Shown here: in pieces, positions 1 through 6,799 of the stretch | Layout of the letters: every line of letters starts with the position of its first letter | Position numbering within the stretch: position 1 is the stretch's first letter | DNA from: Paraburkholderia ribeironis | GTDB taxonomy: Bacteria > Pseudomonadota > Gammaproteobacteria > Burkholderiales > Burkholderiaceae | DNA: 52,569 nt | Direction: 5' to 3' | NCBI RefSeq assembly: GCF_900019265.1 | Contig: NZ_CYGX02000021.1 | Span: forward strand, 1 to 52,569 | Notes under the pieces: generated by a model | Database searches by the model: none | Seen by the model: the letters and a program-made list of their open reading frames with translations, nothing else | Told to the model about the DNA's origin: nothing | Position numbers and translations under genes: made by a program

Positions 1-46
1 CGAATAAACCTAAACGCACTATGACAGTCGCAATGCCAGTGCTGCC

Positions 47-268
47 TCACGAAACATGTCCGAACCGTTCCCGATAATCGCTGGGGCTGACTTGCTGAAC
101 GCGTACGAACGTGCGTCGCATGGTTTCTTCCGACCCAAATCCGCAACGCGCAGCGATGCGTTACCACAGGCACGGTTCCAGCTGGCCAAGATCGATCGAT
201 TCAAAATCAAAATCCGCTGCCAGAATATTTCGCATAATTCCGGCAAACCATGCAGATTTGCTGTCCAC
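47..268 (-). pseudogene. Remnant of an AraC-family (GlxA-type) transcriptional regulator, C-terminal HTH end
   Basis: On the minus strand, bases 160 down to 47 read RIAARCGFGSEETMRRTF, then a short stretch, then SPSDYRERFGHVS and a stop at 47-49. This is the second helix-turn-helix of AraC/GlxA-type regulators, which typically end CGFGSEETMRR...GVSPxxYRERF. An in-frame TAA at 161-163 interrupts the frame. The frame continues open upstream to about 268, but I cannot align that part to the rest of an AraC protein, and no ligand-binding domain is present. The HTH match is seen directly. That this is a decayed gene rather than the end of a frameshifted intact one is inference. Confidence 0.6.
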
Positions 269-299
269 ATTAGCTTAGGCGTCTAAACGGAGGCAAGCG

Positions 300-962
300 A
301 TGACACGAGTTCGCGTTGAGGGCTTCACCATCTCGCTCGACGGATACGGTGCAGGCCCGAATCAAGACATCAACAATCCGCTTGGCATTGGCGGGACGGA
401 TCTGCACCAGTGGTTATTTCCAACACGCACGTTCCAGCGAGCGTTGTTCGGCAAGGACGGCGGTACGACCGGGGTTGACGATGATTTCGCCGCCCGTGGC
501 TTTCAGAATGTTGGGTCCTGGATTCTGGGGAGGAACATGTTCGGACCGATTCGTGGGGACTGGCCGGACACAAACTGGAAGGGCTGGTGGGGAGACAATC
601 CGCCGTATCACGTTCCAGTGTTTATCTTGACCCACCATGCTCGTCCCCCCATCGAGATGGAAGGCGGCACGACGTTCCACTTCATTACAGAAGGCATTCG
701 CGAGGCGCTCGACCGTGCACGCGAGGCCGCTGCCGGAATGGACGTGCGGATCGGCGGTGGGCCGGACACAATCAAGCAGTATCTTCGTGAGGGCCTCATT
801 GATGAACTGCAGATTGCTATCGCGCCCGTCCTGCTCGGCCGGGGAGAATCGCTGTTCGAAGGGGTTGACTTGCGGGCTCTGGGATACGAATGCGTTGAAT
901 TCGTAGCGTCGGAGAAGGCCACGCATGTCGTCCTACGGCGCCAAGGACACACGGACGCCTAA
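300..962 (+). CDS. Dihydrofolate reductase family protein (RibD C-terminal domain)
   Basis: This 220-residue protein matches the RibD C-terminal/DHFR-like reductase family. It starts VEGFTISLDGYGAGP, has an internal GSWILGRNMF segment like the NADPH-site GRxTYE region, and ends with GGGPDTIKQYLREGLIDEL...LLGRGESLFEG, the usual nucleotide-binding and C-terminal signature. A GGAGG sequence sits 7 bases before the ATG, which fixes the start. Family members reduce pteridine- or pyrimidine-like substrates with NADPH, but many stand-alone copies have no known substrate. Nothing here links it to folate or riboflavin synthesis, so no specific role is claimed. Its neighbours are the AraC remnant upstream and a convergent tautomerase gene downstream. 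Confidence 0.85.
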   Translation: MTRVRVEGFTISLDGYGAGPNQDINNPLGIGGTDLHQWLFPTRTFQRALFGKDGGTTGVDDDFAARGFQNVGSWILGRNMFGPIRGDWPDTNWKGWWGDNPPYHVPVFILTHHARPPIEMEGGTTFHFITEGIREALDRAREAAAGMDVRIGGGPDTIKQYLREGLIDELQIAIAPVLLGRGESLFEGVDLRALGYECVEFVASEKATHVVLRRQGHTDA

Positions 963-1080
963 CCACTCGTTGAAGGCCGACGTCCCTGACGGGCCGCGGC
1001 CTTAGCCCGCACGTTGAGTGTCCGCTTTTCCAATCACCGACCGTCCACATTGGGGTCGTCTACGGCCGACCACTGCATGA

Positions 1081-1473
1081 TCACACTGAGGAACGCGAGT
1101 ACTGGCAAAGTCCATTGCCAAACGACCAGTTCTCCTTCTCCACCTCGACGAGGTTGATGAACACATCTTCCCGTCGCAACCCCGGCGACTCCGCCAGTTC
1201 ATCGACGATCCGCCGATACAGCGCCTTCTTTTGCTCGAGCGTGCGTGTGTTGCTGACCGTCAGCTGAATCACGACGAAATCGTCGCTGCGTTCGATGTTC
1301 AGGTAATGCCGGTCATAGATCAGATTGCCGGGCTCGTGCTCGGTGATCAGCATGAACATGTCGTCCTTCGGCACGTTGAAGGTATCCACCAGCGAGCGCT
1401 GGATGCCATCGGCCAGTGCCTTCCGGTATTCGGCCGGCTTGCCGGCGCGCAATGCGATTCGTGTGAGCGGCAT
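1081..1473 (-). CDS. Tautomerase family protein
   Basis: This 130-residue protein begins MPLTRIAL. The Pro directly after Met is the expected catalytic base of the tautomerase (4-oxalocrotonate tautomerase/MIF) superfamily once Met is removed. The longer form, with LTVSNTRTLEQKKALYRRI and REDVFINLVEVEKENWSFGNG, matches the roughly 130-residue 'tautomerase family' proteins that often sit beside LysR regulators. An AGAGG sequence lies a few bases before the ATG. The gene is divergent from the LysR gene at 1573 across a 99-base gap, an arrangement in which the regulator usually controls its neighbour. The substrate is unknown. Confidence 0.88.
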   Translation of the reverse strand: MPLTRIALRAGKPAEYRKALADGIQRSLVDTFNVPKDDMFMLITEHEPGNLIYDRHYLNIERSDDFVVIQLTVSNTRTLEQKKALYRRIVDELAESPGLRREDVFINLVEVEKENWSFGNGLCQYSRSSV

Positions 1474-1531
1474 GATGAACCTCTGTGGTTGCAGTGATGG
1501 TGAAACACAGCTTAGGCGCGCTCAGTCATAA

Positions 1532-1560
1532 TTGACAGACATCATCTGATATTTCATCTA
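1532..1560 (+). promoter_or_regulatory. Possible LysR-gene promoter in the divergent tautomerase/LysR gap
   Basis: A perfect TTGACA lies at 1532-1537. About 17 bases further on there is only a poor -10 candidate (CATCTA, 1555-1560). The short dyad ATCATCTGAT at 1541-1550 lies inside the spacer and could be part of a LysR-type operator. The gap is AT-rich compared with its flanks. The -35 is clear; the rest is inference. Confidence 0.3.
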
Positions 1561-1572
1561 TGTTCGTTTGAA

Positions 1573-2424
1573 ATGAAAGTTCTCGATCTCGACGCGGTGC
1601 GCGCGTTCGTTCTGGTCGCCGATCTGCGCAGTTTCACGCGCGCCGCCAACGCGCTCGACACCACGCAATCGGCCGGCAGCCTGAAGCTCAAGCGGCTGGA
1701 AGCGCATCTGGGCAAGCAGTTGCTGGAGCGCACGCCGCGTGTCGTGCGTCTTTCCGCCGACGGCAACGCGTTTCTCGGCGCGGCGCGCGAATTGTTGAAC
1801 GCGCATGAGCGGGCGCTGGGTTCGCTATCGGTGGCACGCCGTCGGCTCGTGTTGGGACTCAGCGAGCATGTCGCCGGGCCTGATCTGCCGTTGCTGCTCG
1901 GCAAGCTCAACGCCCACGATCCGGGTCTGGTGATCGAATTGCATATGGGGACGTCCGCGGCGCTGCTCGCGCAATTCGACGAGCGTCGGCTCGACGCGGT
2001 AATCGTCCGCTACGACGCCGACGAACCGCCACGCGACGACGGACAAGTGCTATTTAGCGAACCGCTCGGCTGGCTCGCCACGCCGGCGTGGCTGCCGAGG
2101 GTCGGCGAGCCGCTGGCGCTTGCACTGCTGAGTCCGCCGTGCGGCGTACGCGAGCTCGCGCTGCGCGCGCTGACGCAGGCGGGCATCGCGTGGCAGGAGG
2201 TGTTCGTTGGCGGCGGCGTGACGGCTGTCGGCGCTGCGGTGGCCGCGGGTCTGGCCGTGTCGCCGCTGGCGCGCAGGGTGGCGCCGCGCGGTCTGCTCGA
2301 CGTCGGCGCGCGGCTGGGCTTGCCGGCGCTGCCGGAATCGCGCGTGACGCTGCATTCGCGGGTGCGCGATGCGCGGTCGGTGGAAACGTTGCGATTGGTT
2401 GCGAATGGACTGGCAACGCAATGA
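1573..2424 (+). CDS. LysR-family transcriptional regulator
   Basis: This 283-residue regulator has a winged helix-turn-helix at about residues 3-62 (AVRAFVLVADLRSFTRAANALDTTQSAGSLKLKRLEAHLGKQLLERT, given here as a continuous helix set). A two-lobed substrate-binding domain of the periplasmic-binding-protein type runs from about residue 90 to the end. In the usual LysR recognition helix, SQSAVS is the common form; here it is TQSAGS, which is within family variation. The gene is divergent from the tautomerase gene at 1473, its most probable target. The inducer cannot be predicted from the sequence. Confidence 0.93.
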   Translation: MKVLDLDAVRAFVLVADLRSFTRAANALDTTQSAGSLKLKRLEAHLGKQLLERTPRVVRLSADGNAFLGAARELLNAHERALGSLSVARRRLVLGLSEHVAGPDLPLLLGKLNAHDPGLVIELHMGTSAALLAQFDERRLDAVIVRYDADEPPRDDGQVLFSEPLGWLATPAWLPRVGEPLALALLSPPCGVRELALRALTQAGIAWQEVFVGGGVTAVGAAVAAGLAVSPLARRVAPRGLLDVGARLGLPALPESRVTLHSRVRDARSVETLRLVANGLATQ

Positions 2425-2537
2425 TGAAATCACCCGGCGCCCGCCAGCGTGAATAAAGTGGGTCGCCTGGCCGTCCGGCGTTGGCGTCGCGAGGCGGGGC
2501 GGCAAGCCCCACCGCAAACGCGCCGCGCCGGTCAGGC

Positions 2538-3200
2538 TCAGTGGATGATCGGCGGCAGCGAACCGCTGCTGGCGGTGGCCGGATTGATGGCGGGGGTCAC
2601 CGGACCGGCGCTAACGTTTGCGGACGCGGCCGACGCATTCAGTGGGGCGGCAGGCGGCTTCGTGGCGCCGGTTTTCGCCACGACCTTGAGCGCCTGCGGA
2701 CGAGCCGCATGGTCCTGGATCAGACTGGCGCGCATGACCTTGCCCTGATCCGGCTTCGCCCGGATGGGCTGCGCATGCGGCTTGCCGGCCTGCGCCATCA
2801 CGGCGGCGTGTCGTTTGCTGATGCTCGCGGCCGGAATTTGGGTGCAGTTTTGTTCGATGTTCTTCGACGCGACCTTCTTCACACCACCGCCGTGCGCCAC
2901 CGGCGCTGACGACGCGATTCGCGGCGCCGCGTGCCGCGCGCTCACCACATGCTTTGAAGCGGCCTTGGAGTTCGCTTTCGAAGCGGCCTTCGAACTCGCG
3001 CCCGACTTGCTCCGAGCCGCGCCTGGCTGCTTCTTCGCCGGCTTCGCGACATGCCCGGTCGACTCGGGCGGATTCCAGACTTCCGCATAACCGGCCGCCA
3101 TCGCCGCGCCCGACGCACACCACACAGCAACCGCCGTTGCTACTGTTCTAACCCACATCTGCTGCTTCTCCTGATTTTTGACTGTATGACGAGCCGACAT
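2538..3200 (-). CDS. Hypothetical secreted basic Ala/Lys/Ser-rich protein
   Basis: I do not recognise a family. I take the start as ATG 3200 (MSARHTVKNQEKQQ...), 220 residues; a start at the later Met (MWVRTVATAVAV) would give a cleaner signal peptide. A hydrophobic segment ending ASGAAMAAG looks like a signal peptide with an AxA cleavage site. After it comes a short conserved-looking AEVWNPPES motif, a region rich in K, S and A (KSGASSKAASKANSKAASK), one Cys in the mature part (IEQNCTQIP), and a low-complexity Ala/Pro tail. The mature protein is strongly basic, which suggests contact with nucleic acid, cell wall or other anionic polymer, but this is inference. It is divergent from the Xre-RES pair. 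Confidence 0.7.
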   Translation of the reverse strand: MSARHTVKNQEKQQMWVRTVATAVAVWCASGAAMAAGYAEVWNPPESTGHVAKPAKKQPGAARSKSGASSKAASKANSKAASKHVVSARHAAPRIASSAPVAHGGGVKKVASKNIEQNCTQIPAASISKRHAAVMAQAGKPHAQPIRAKPDQGKVMRASLIQDHAARPQALKVVAKTGATKPPAAPLNASAASANVSAGPVTPAINPATASSGSLPPIIH

Positions 3201-3216
3201 TATATTCCCTTTTCCC

Positions 3217-3244
3217 TTGCAAAAATCCATATTTAGACTAATAT
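3217..3244 (+). promoter_or_regulatory. Putative promoter of the Xre-RES toxin-antitoxin operon
   Basis: TTGCAA (3217-3222) and TAATAT (3239-3244) are separated by 16 bases in the most AT-rich segment of this region, 34 bases upstream of the antitoxin start. Just downstream, AAGT and ACTT (about 3251-3268) form a short inverted repeat. It overlaps the expected transcription start and could be an autoregulatory operator. Sequence match only. Confidence 0.45.
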
Positions 3245-3277
3245 CAACGTCAAGTACATATAGGGACTTACCCAGCC

Positions 3278-3715
3278 ATGGCTCACGCTGCCCGCCTCGA
3301 CCCGCCCGAAGCGCCGATTCGCCGCCCCGTTTCGGCCCCCTCGCTCACGGAGATGTCCGCGGCGGGCCTGCGCACGTTCTTCCGTATCGCGAGCGACTGG
3401 GACCTGAACGCCGACGAGCAGATCGTGTTGCTCGGCAAGCCGGGCCGCTCCACCTTCTTCAAATGGAAGCAGACGCCAGAAACGGCCCGTCTCGGGCGCG
3501 ATACGCTCGAGCGCCTGTCGCTGCTGCTTGGCATCTACAAATCGTTGCAAATCCTGCTGCCTCAACCGAGCGCCGCCGACACCTGGATCAAACGCCCCAA
3601 CAGCGCGCCGCCGTTCGGCGGACGCCGCGCGCTGGACCGCATGCTGGCCGGCAACATCAGCGACCTCGTTGCGGTGCGCCAGTATCTCGACGCGATGCGA
3701 GGCGGCTGGGCGTGA
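3278..3715 (+). CDS. Xre/MbcA/ParS-type antitoxin
   Basis: This 145-residue protein has the layout of Xre-type antitoxins that partner RES toxins. An N-terminal helical Xre-like DNA-binding region (about residues 25-85, with LLGKPGRSTFFKWKQTP as the helix-turn-helix core) is followed by the C-terminal DUF2384 toxin-binding domain (about 90-145, ending FGGRRALDRMLAGNISDLVAVRQYLDAMRGG). The toxin gene starts within its stop codon (GTGA), so the two are translationally coupled. By family knowledge the antitoxin blocks the toxin active site and represses the operon promoter. Confidence 0.9.
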   Translation: MAHAARLDPPEAPIRRPVSAPSLTEMSAAGLRTFFRIASDWDLNADEQIVLLGKPGRSTFFKWKQTPETARLGRDTLERLSLLLGIYKSLQILLPQPSAADTWIKRPNSAPPFGGRRALDRMLAGNISDLVAVRQYLDAMRGGWA

Positions 3716-4413
3716 CACAACCGCATTGGCAGGACCGCTGGCTCACCGCGCCGCTCGACTGGTCGCCCGCGTATCGCGTGATCCCGACGCGCTTTCCGGC
3801 CGTCAATCTGTTCGACCGGGTCGCCTCGCCGGAAGATTTCGACGCGCTGTACGCGCTCGAAGCCATGACCAACGACCGGCTGCGCACCGAAATCGGCGAG
3901 CTCGACCTGGTGCCGCGCGACGAGCGGCGCTTCGGACCGGGCTATGGGCCGATCATGGCCGCGTTGACGCATCTGAATCCGCTCGGCAGCCGCTTCTCCG
4001 ACGGCACCTACGGCGTGTTCTATTGCGCCCGCTCGCGCGCCACGGCGATCGCCGAAACGCGTTATCACACGGGAAAGTTTCTGGAGGCGACCGCCGAGCC
4101 GCCGATGCGCCAGCAGATGCGTCTCTACACGGTGGCGGCGCAAGGCGAGGTGGTCGACCTGCGTAACGACGCCTCACTCGATCTCGCTGTCTTGTCGCCG
4201 AACGATTATGTGGCGGGACAAGCGCTCGGCCGGGCCGTGCGCGAGGCGGGCGCGCCGGGCATCGTGTATCCGTCGGTGCGCGATGACGCAGGCGAGTGTC
4301 TCGCCGCGTTCCGCACCACATTGCTGCGCGACTGCCATCACGCGGCGTATCTGGAATACAACTGGAACGGCGCGAGCGTGGATATCGTGTTCGAACTCAG
4401 CCAGGTAGGTTGA
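3712..4413 (+). CDS. RES-domain toxin (NAD+-degrading), type II toxin-antitoxin
   Basis: This 233-residue protein starts at GTG 3712, which overlaps the antitoxin TGA. The reading frame is open further upstream, but that part lies over the antitoxin gene and has no family resemblance. The RES domain spans about residues 30-200. Its named Arg, Glu and Ser positions can be seen in NPLGSRFSDGTYGVFYCA, ATAIAETRYH and GIVYPSVRDDAG. Characterised RES toxins (MbcT, ParT) destroy NAD+ by phosphorolysis or ADP-ribosylate a target. The C-terminal LEYNWNGASVDIVFEL is also typical. The protein appears intact. Confidence 0.92.
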   Translation: MTQPHWQDRWLTAPLDWSPAYRVIPTRFPAVNLFDRVASPEDFDALYALEAMTNDRLRTEIGELDLVPRDERRFGPGYGPIMAALTHLNPLGSRFSDGTYGVFYCARSRATAIAETRYHTGKFLEATAEPPMRQQMRLYTVAAQGEVVDLRNDASLDLAVLSPNDYVAGQALGRAVREAGAPGIVYPSVRDDAGECLAAFRTTLLRDCHHAAYLEYNWNGASVDIVFELSQVG

Positions 4414-4470
4414 TCGCGGGGCGCGGAGCAAAAGTCGGACACTACGCGAGCGGGCGCGCGGTCCGCAGGT

Positions 4471-5208
4471 TCAGGGCAGCGCCAGCGCCGCTGCACCTTC
4501 GGCGCGCGCTTCCTCGACCGAAATCGACCAGCGGAGCAACGCCTGAGGCTGCACGATCGTCAGCTTGCCGTCGGGGCTGAATGCGCCGGTGTCGATGTAC
4601 ACCTGAGAACCGATCTGCTTGATGTCGCGCATCGGCGTATGGCCGCAATAGGTCAGCGAGAGTCCGCGTTGCCGCGCCGGATCGCCGTTGCCTAGCGCGA
4701 GTTCGCGTCCCCACAACAACCGTGCGCGGGTTTCGACGGAAAAATTGCCCGCGTCGAGTTCGGCGTCCGTGCCAAAAAATTCGGCGTGCAGAATATTGAA
4801 GCGCTCCTTGCCGCTGCCAACCACACGCACGAGCGGCAGCGTACGCAAAGGTTCCGCGTACTCCTGCAAGCGTTCATCGGACAAACCCATCGCCCACGTA
4901 CCGCCGATTCCATACCACCATTCACGTCGCATACGTCCATCGGCGACGCCGCACAACGTGTCTTCGTGATTGCCGAGCACGGCAAAAAACCACGGCTTGT
5001 CGAGCAGCGCCAGAGCCTGCTCGGAATGCTCGCCGCGATCGACCAGGTCGCCGACCGAAAAAAGCCGGTCGCGTGACGGATCGAACGCGATCACGCTCAG
5101 CAGATAGCGCAACGCATCGACACAGCCATGCAGATCACCGACCACGAAGTCGCGGCCGTTCGCATTGGCTGAATGATGCTGGACGGGGTTGACGAGTACA
5201 GTTTCCAT
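4471..5208 (-). CDS. Metallophosphoesterase (PrpA/ApaH-like phosphatase)
   Basis: This 245-residue protein carries the full calcineurin-like phosphatase signature: GDLHG (24-28), GDLVDRG (53-59), GNHE (79-82) and GHTP (189-192). These residues bind the two catalytic metals. Length and motif spacing match the lambda-phosphatase/PrpA branch of bacterial Ser/Thr phosphatases and the ApaH-like enzymes. Whether it acts on phosphoproteins or dinucleoside polyphosphates cannot be decided from sequence. It is convergent with the RES toxin gene and stands alone. Confidence 0.9.
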   Translation of the reverse strand: METVLVNPVQHHSANANGRDFVVGDLHGCVDALRYLLSVIAFDPSRDRLFSVGDLVDRGEHSEQALALLDKPWFFAVLGNHEDTLCGVADGRMRREWWYGIGGTWAMGLSDERLQEYAEPLRTLPLVRVVGSGKERFNILHAEFFGTDAELDAGNFSVETRARLLWGRELALGNGDPARQRGLSLTYCGHTPMRDIKQIGSQVYIDTGAFSPDGKLTIVQPQALLRWSISVEEARAEGAAALALP

Positions 5209-5297
5209 TCACTCATGATAATGCGGCACCCGCCAAAGCGTATGCGCGGTGCCTCTCGTATCCTGCCGCGCAGATGAGCAAAGATGACTCAAAACGA

Positions 5298-5350
5298 CGC
5301 CAAAACGGTGCATTTCCGGCAGGCCTTACCGGAAATCCATGGTTTTGGCG
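5298..5350 (-). terminator. Long imperfect stem-loop downstream of the dehydrogenase cytochrome gene
   Basis: The arms CGCCAAAAC (5298-5306) and GTTTTGGCG (5342-5350), plus inner arms ATTTCCGG (5312-5319) and CCGGAAAT (5329-5336), make a stem of about 21 pairs with two mismatches and a 9-base loop. It starts 4 bases after the cytochrome stop codon. No strong U-tract follows on the minus strand, so it may end transcription weakly or protect the mRNA 3' end. Confidence 0.5.
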
Positions 5351-5354
5351 GCCG

Positions 5355-6779
5355 CTATTGCTGCGCGCGGAGCTTGGCGATCTGGTCCGCCGTCACGGTC
5401 GATTGGGGATTGCCGAATTGTCTGGTCACATAGTTGGTGATTGCGGCCACCTGATTGTCGTTGAGCTGGTTGCCGAACGCGGGCATCAACACGTCCGCGT
5501 GTGTCGTCGTGCGACTGACGCCATGCAGGATCACCATCGCGAGATTGTTCGCAGTGCTCGCGCCGACCGTCGAGTTGTGAATCAGCGACGGATAGGCCCC
5601 CGGCTCGCTCGCGCCAATACCTTGGCCGGTCCAGCTATGACACGTCGCGCAGTTGGCCACGAATAGCTGCGCGCCGTTGACCCCGGTGATCGTGGTGCCG
5701 CGCAAGGCGGTCACGTCGCCGGCCGGGTGGCCCCACTGGTCGCGCGGGCGTGATTCGCCGCCGCTGATCGGCGGCACCGAGCGCAAATACGTCACGATCG
5801 AACGGTGGTCGACCGGCGTCAGATACTGCGTGCTGTTGGCCACCACTTCGCCCATTGGACCTGCTGCATTCGCACGGCCCGGCGCCGCGCCGGTCGACAG
5901 ATACGCGATCAGTTCGTCATCGCGCCAGTCGCCCACGCCGCTCACTTTGTCCGGCGTGATGTTGAACGCATGCCAGCCGGCCTGCACCGCGCCCGCAAAG
6001 CGCGAACTCGACTTCAGACCCTGCATGAAATTGCGCGGCGTGTGGCACTCCTCACAATGCGCGAGACCTTGCACCAGATAGGCGCCGCGATTCCATTCGG
6101 CGCTTTGCTTCGGATCGGGGACGAAGCGGCCTTCGGTGAAGTTGAACAGATTCCAGAACGCCATCAGCCAGCGCTGATTGAACGGGAATGTCAGGCTGTT
6201 GCGCGGCGGCGAGTAGTGGATCGGCGTCAGCGTGTTCAGGTACGCACGGATTGCGAGCACGTCCCGATCGGCGACCTGGGTGTATTCGACATAAGGAAAC
6301 GCCGGGTACAGCCGCTCGCCGCTCTTGCCGATGCCTTCATGCATCGCACGCAGAAAATCGGCGTCGCTCCATTGACCGATGCCCGTTGTCGGATCGGGGG
6401 TGATGTTCGGCGTCACGATGGTGCCGAACGGCGTGTCGATCGGCAGGCCACCCGCGAACGGCCGCGTCTTGTCAGCCGTGTGGCAGGCCGCGCAATCGCC
6501 GGCGCGCGTGAGGTATTCACCGCGCTTGATCAGCTCGCTGCCGGCCACGGTGGCCGACAGCGCCTCGCCGTTGGCCGGTTGCGTGGCGGCGTCGGCGCGG
6601 GCCTGGGGAATCGGCAGTTCATCGTCAGGCGGCGTGCTCGATCCGTGCGCCTCGTACCAGGCGGCGTACAACGCGACCAGCGAGAAGGCCGCGGCCAGTG
6701 CCGTGATCGTGCAACGGCGGCGGCGCGTGGGGTGAACGAGCGCATGATCGGGTAGCACGCGAGAAGTGTTCTTCGTCAT
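5355..6779 (-). CDS. Triheme cytochrome c subunit of FAD-dependent sugar dehydrogenase
   Basis: The 474-residue product starts at ATG 6779, behind a GGAGAG ribosome site; the longer open frame upstream overlaps the GMC gene and is not used. A membrane anchor lies at about residues 22-41. Three heme c sites are visible: CAACH (96-100), CEECH (242-246) and CATCH (377-381). This is the layout of the electron-transfer subunit of heterotrimeric FAD dehydrogenases (glucose, gluconate, fructose, sorbitol). It receives electrons from the flavoprotein and passes them to ubiquinone or a terminal oxidase at the periplasmic face. The gene is last in the small subunit-GMC-cytochrome operon. Confidence 0.93.
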   Translation of the reverse strand: MTKNTSRVLPDHALVHPTRRRRCTITALAAAFSLVALYAAWYEAHGSSTPPDDELPIPQARADAATQPANGEALSATVAGSELIKRGEYLTRAGDCAACHTADKTRPFAGGLPIDTPFGTIVTPNITPDPTTGIGQWSDADFLRAMHEGIGKSGERLYPAFPYVEYTQVADRDVLAIRAYLNTLTPIHYSPPRNSLTFPFNQRWLMAFWNLFNFTEGRFVPDPKQSAEWNRGAYLVQGLAHCEECHTPRNFMQGLKSSSRFAGAVQAGWHAFNITPDKVSGVGDWRDDELIAYLSTGAAPGRANAAGPMGEVVANSTQYLTPVDHRSIVTYLRSVPPISGGESRPRDQWGHPAGDVTALRGTTITGVNGAQLFVANCATCHSWTGQGIGASEPGAYPSLIHNSTVGASTANNLAMVILHGVSRTTTHADVLMPAFGNQLNDNQVAAITNYVTRQFGNPQSTVTADQIAKLRAQQ

Positions 6780-6799
6780 GGTGGCTCTCCGGTCACGGC

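Noticed and set aside
3217..3711. N-terminal extension of the RES toxin frame
   Set aside because: It overlaps the antitoxin gene in another frame and has no RES-family similarity; GTG 3712 with GTGA coupling is the better start.
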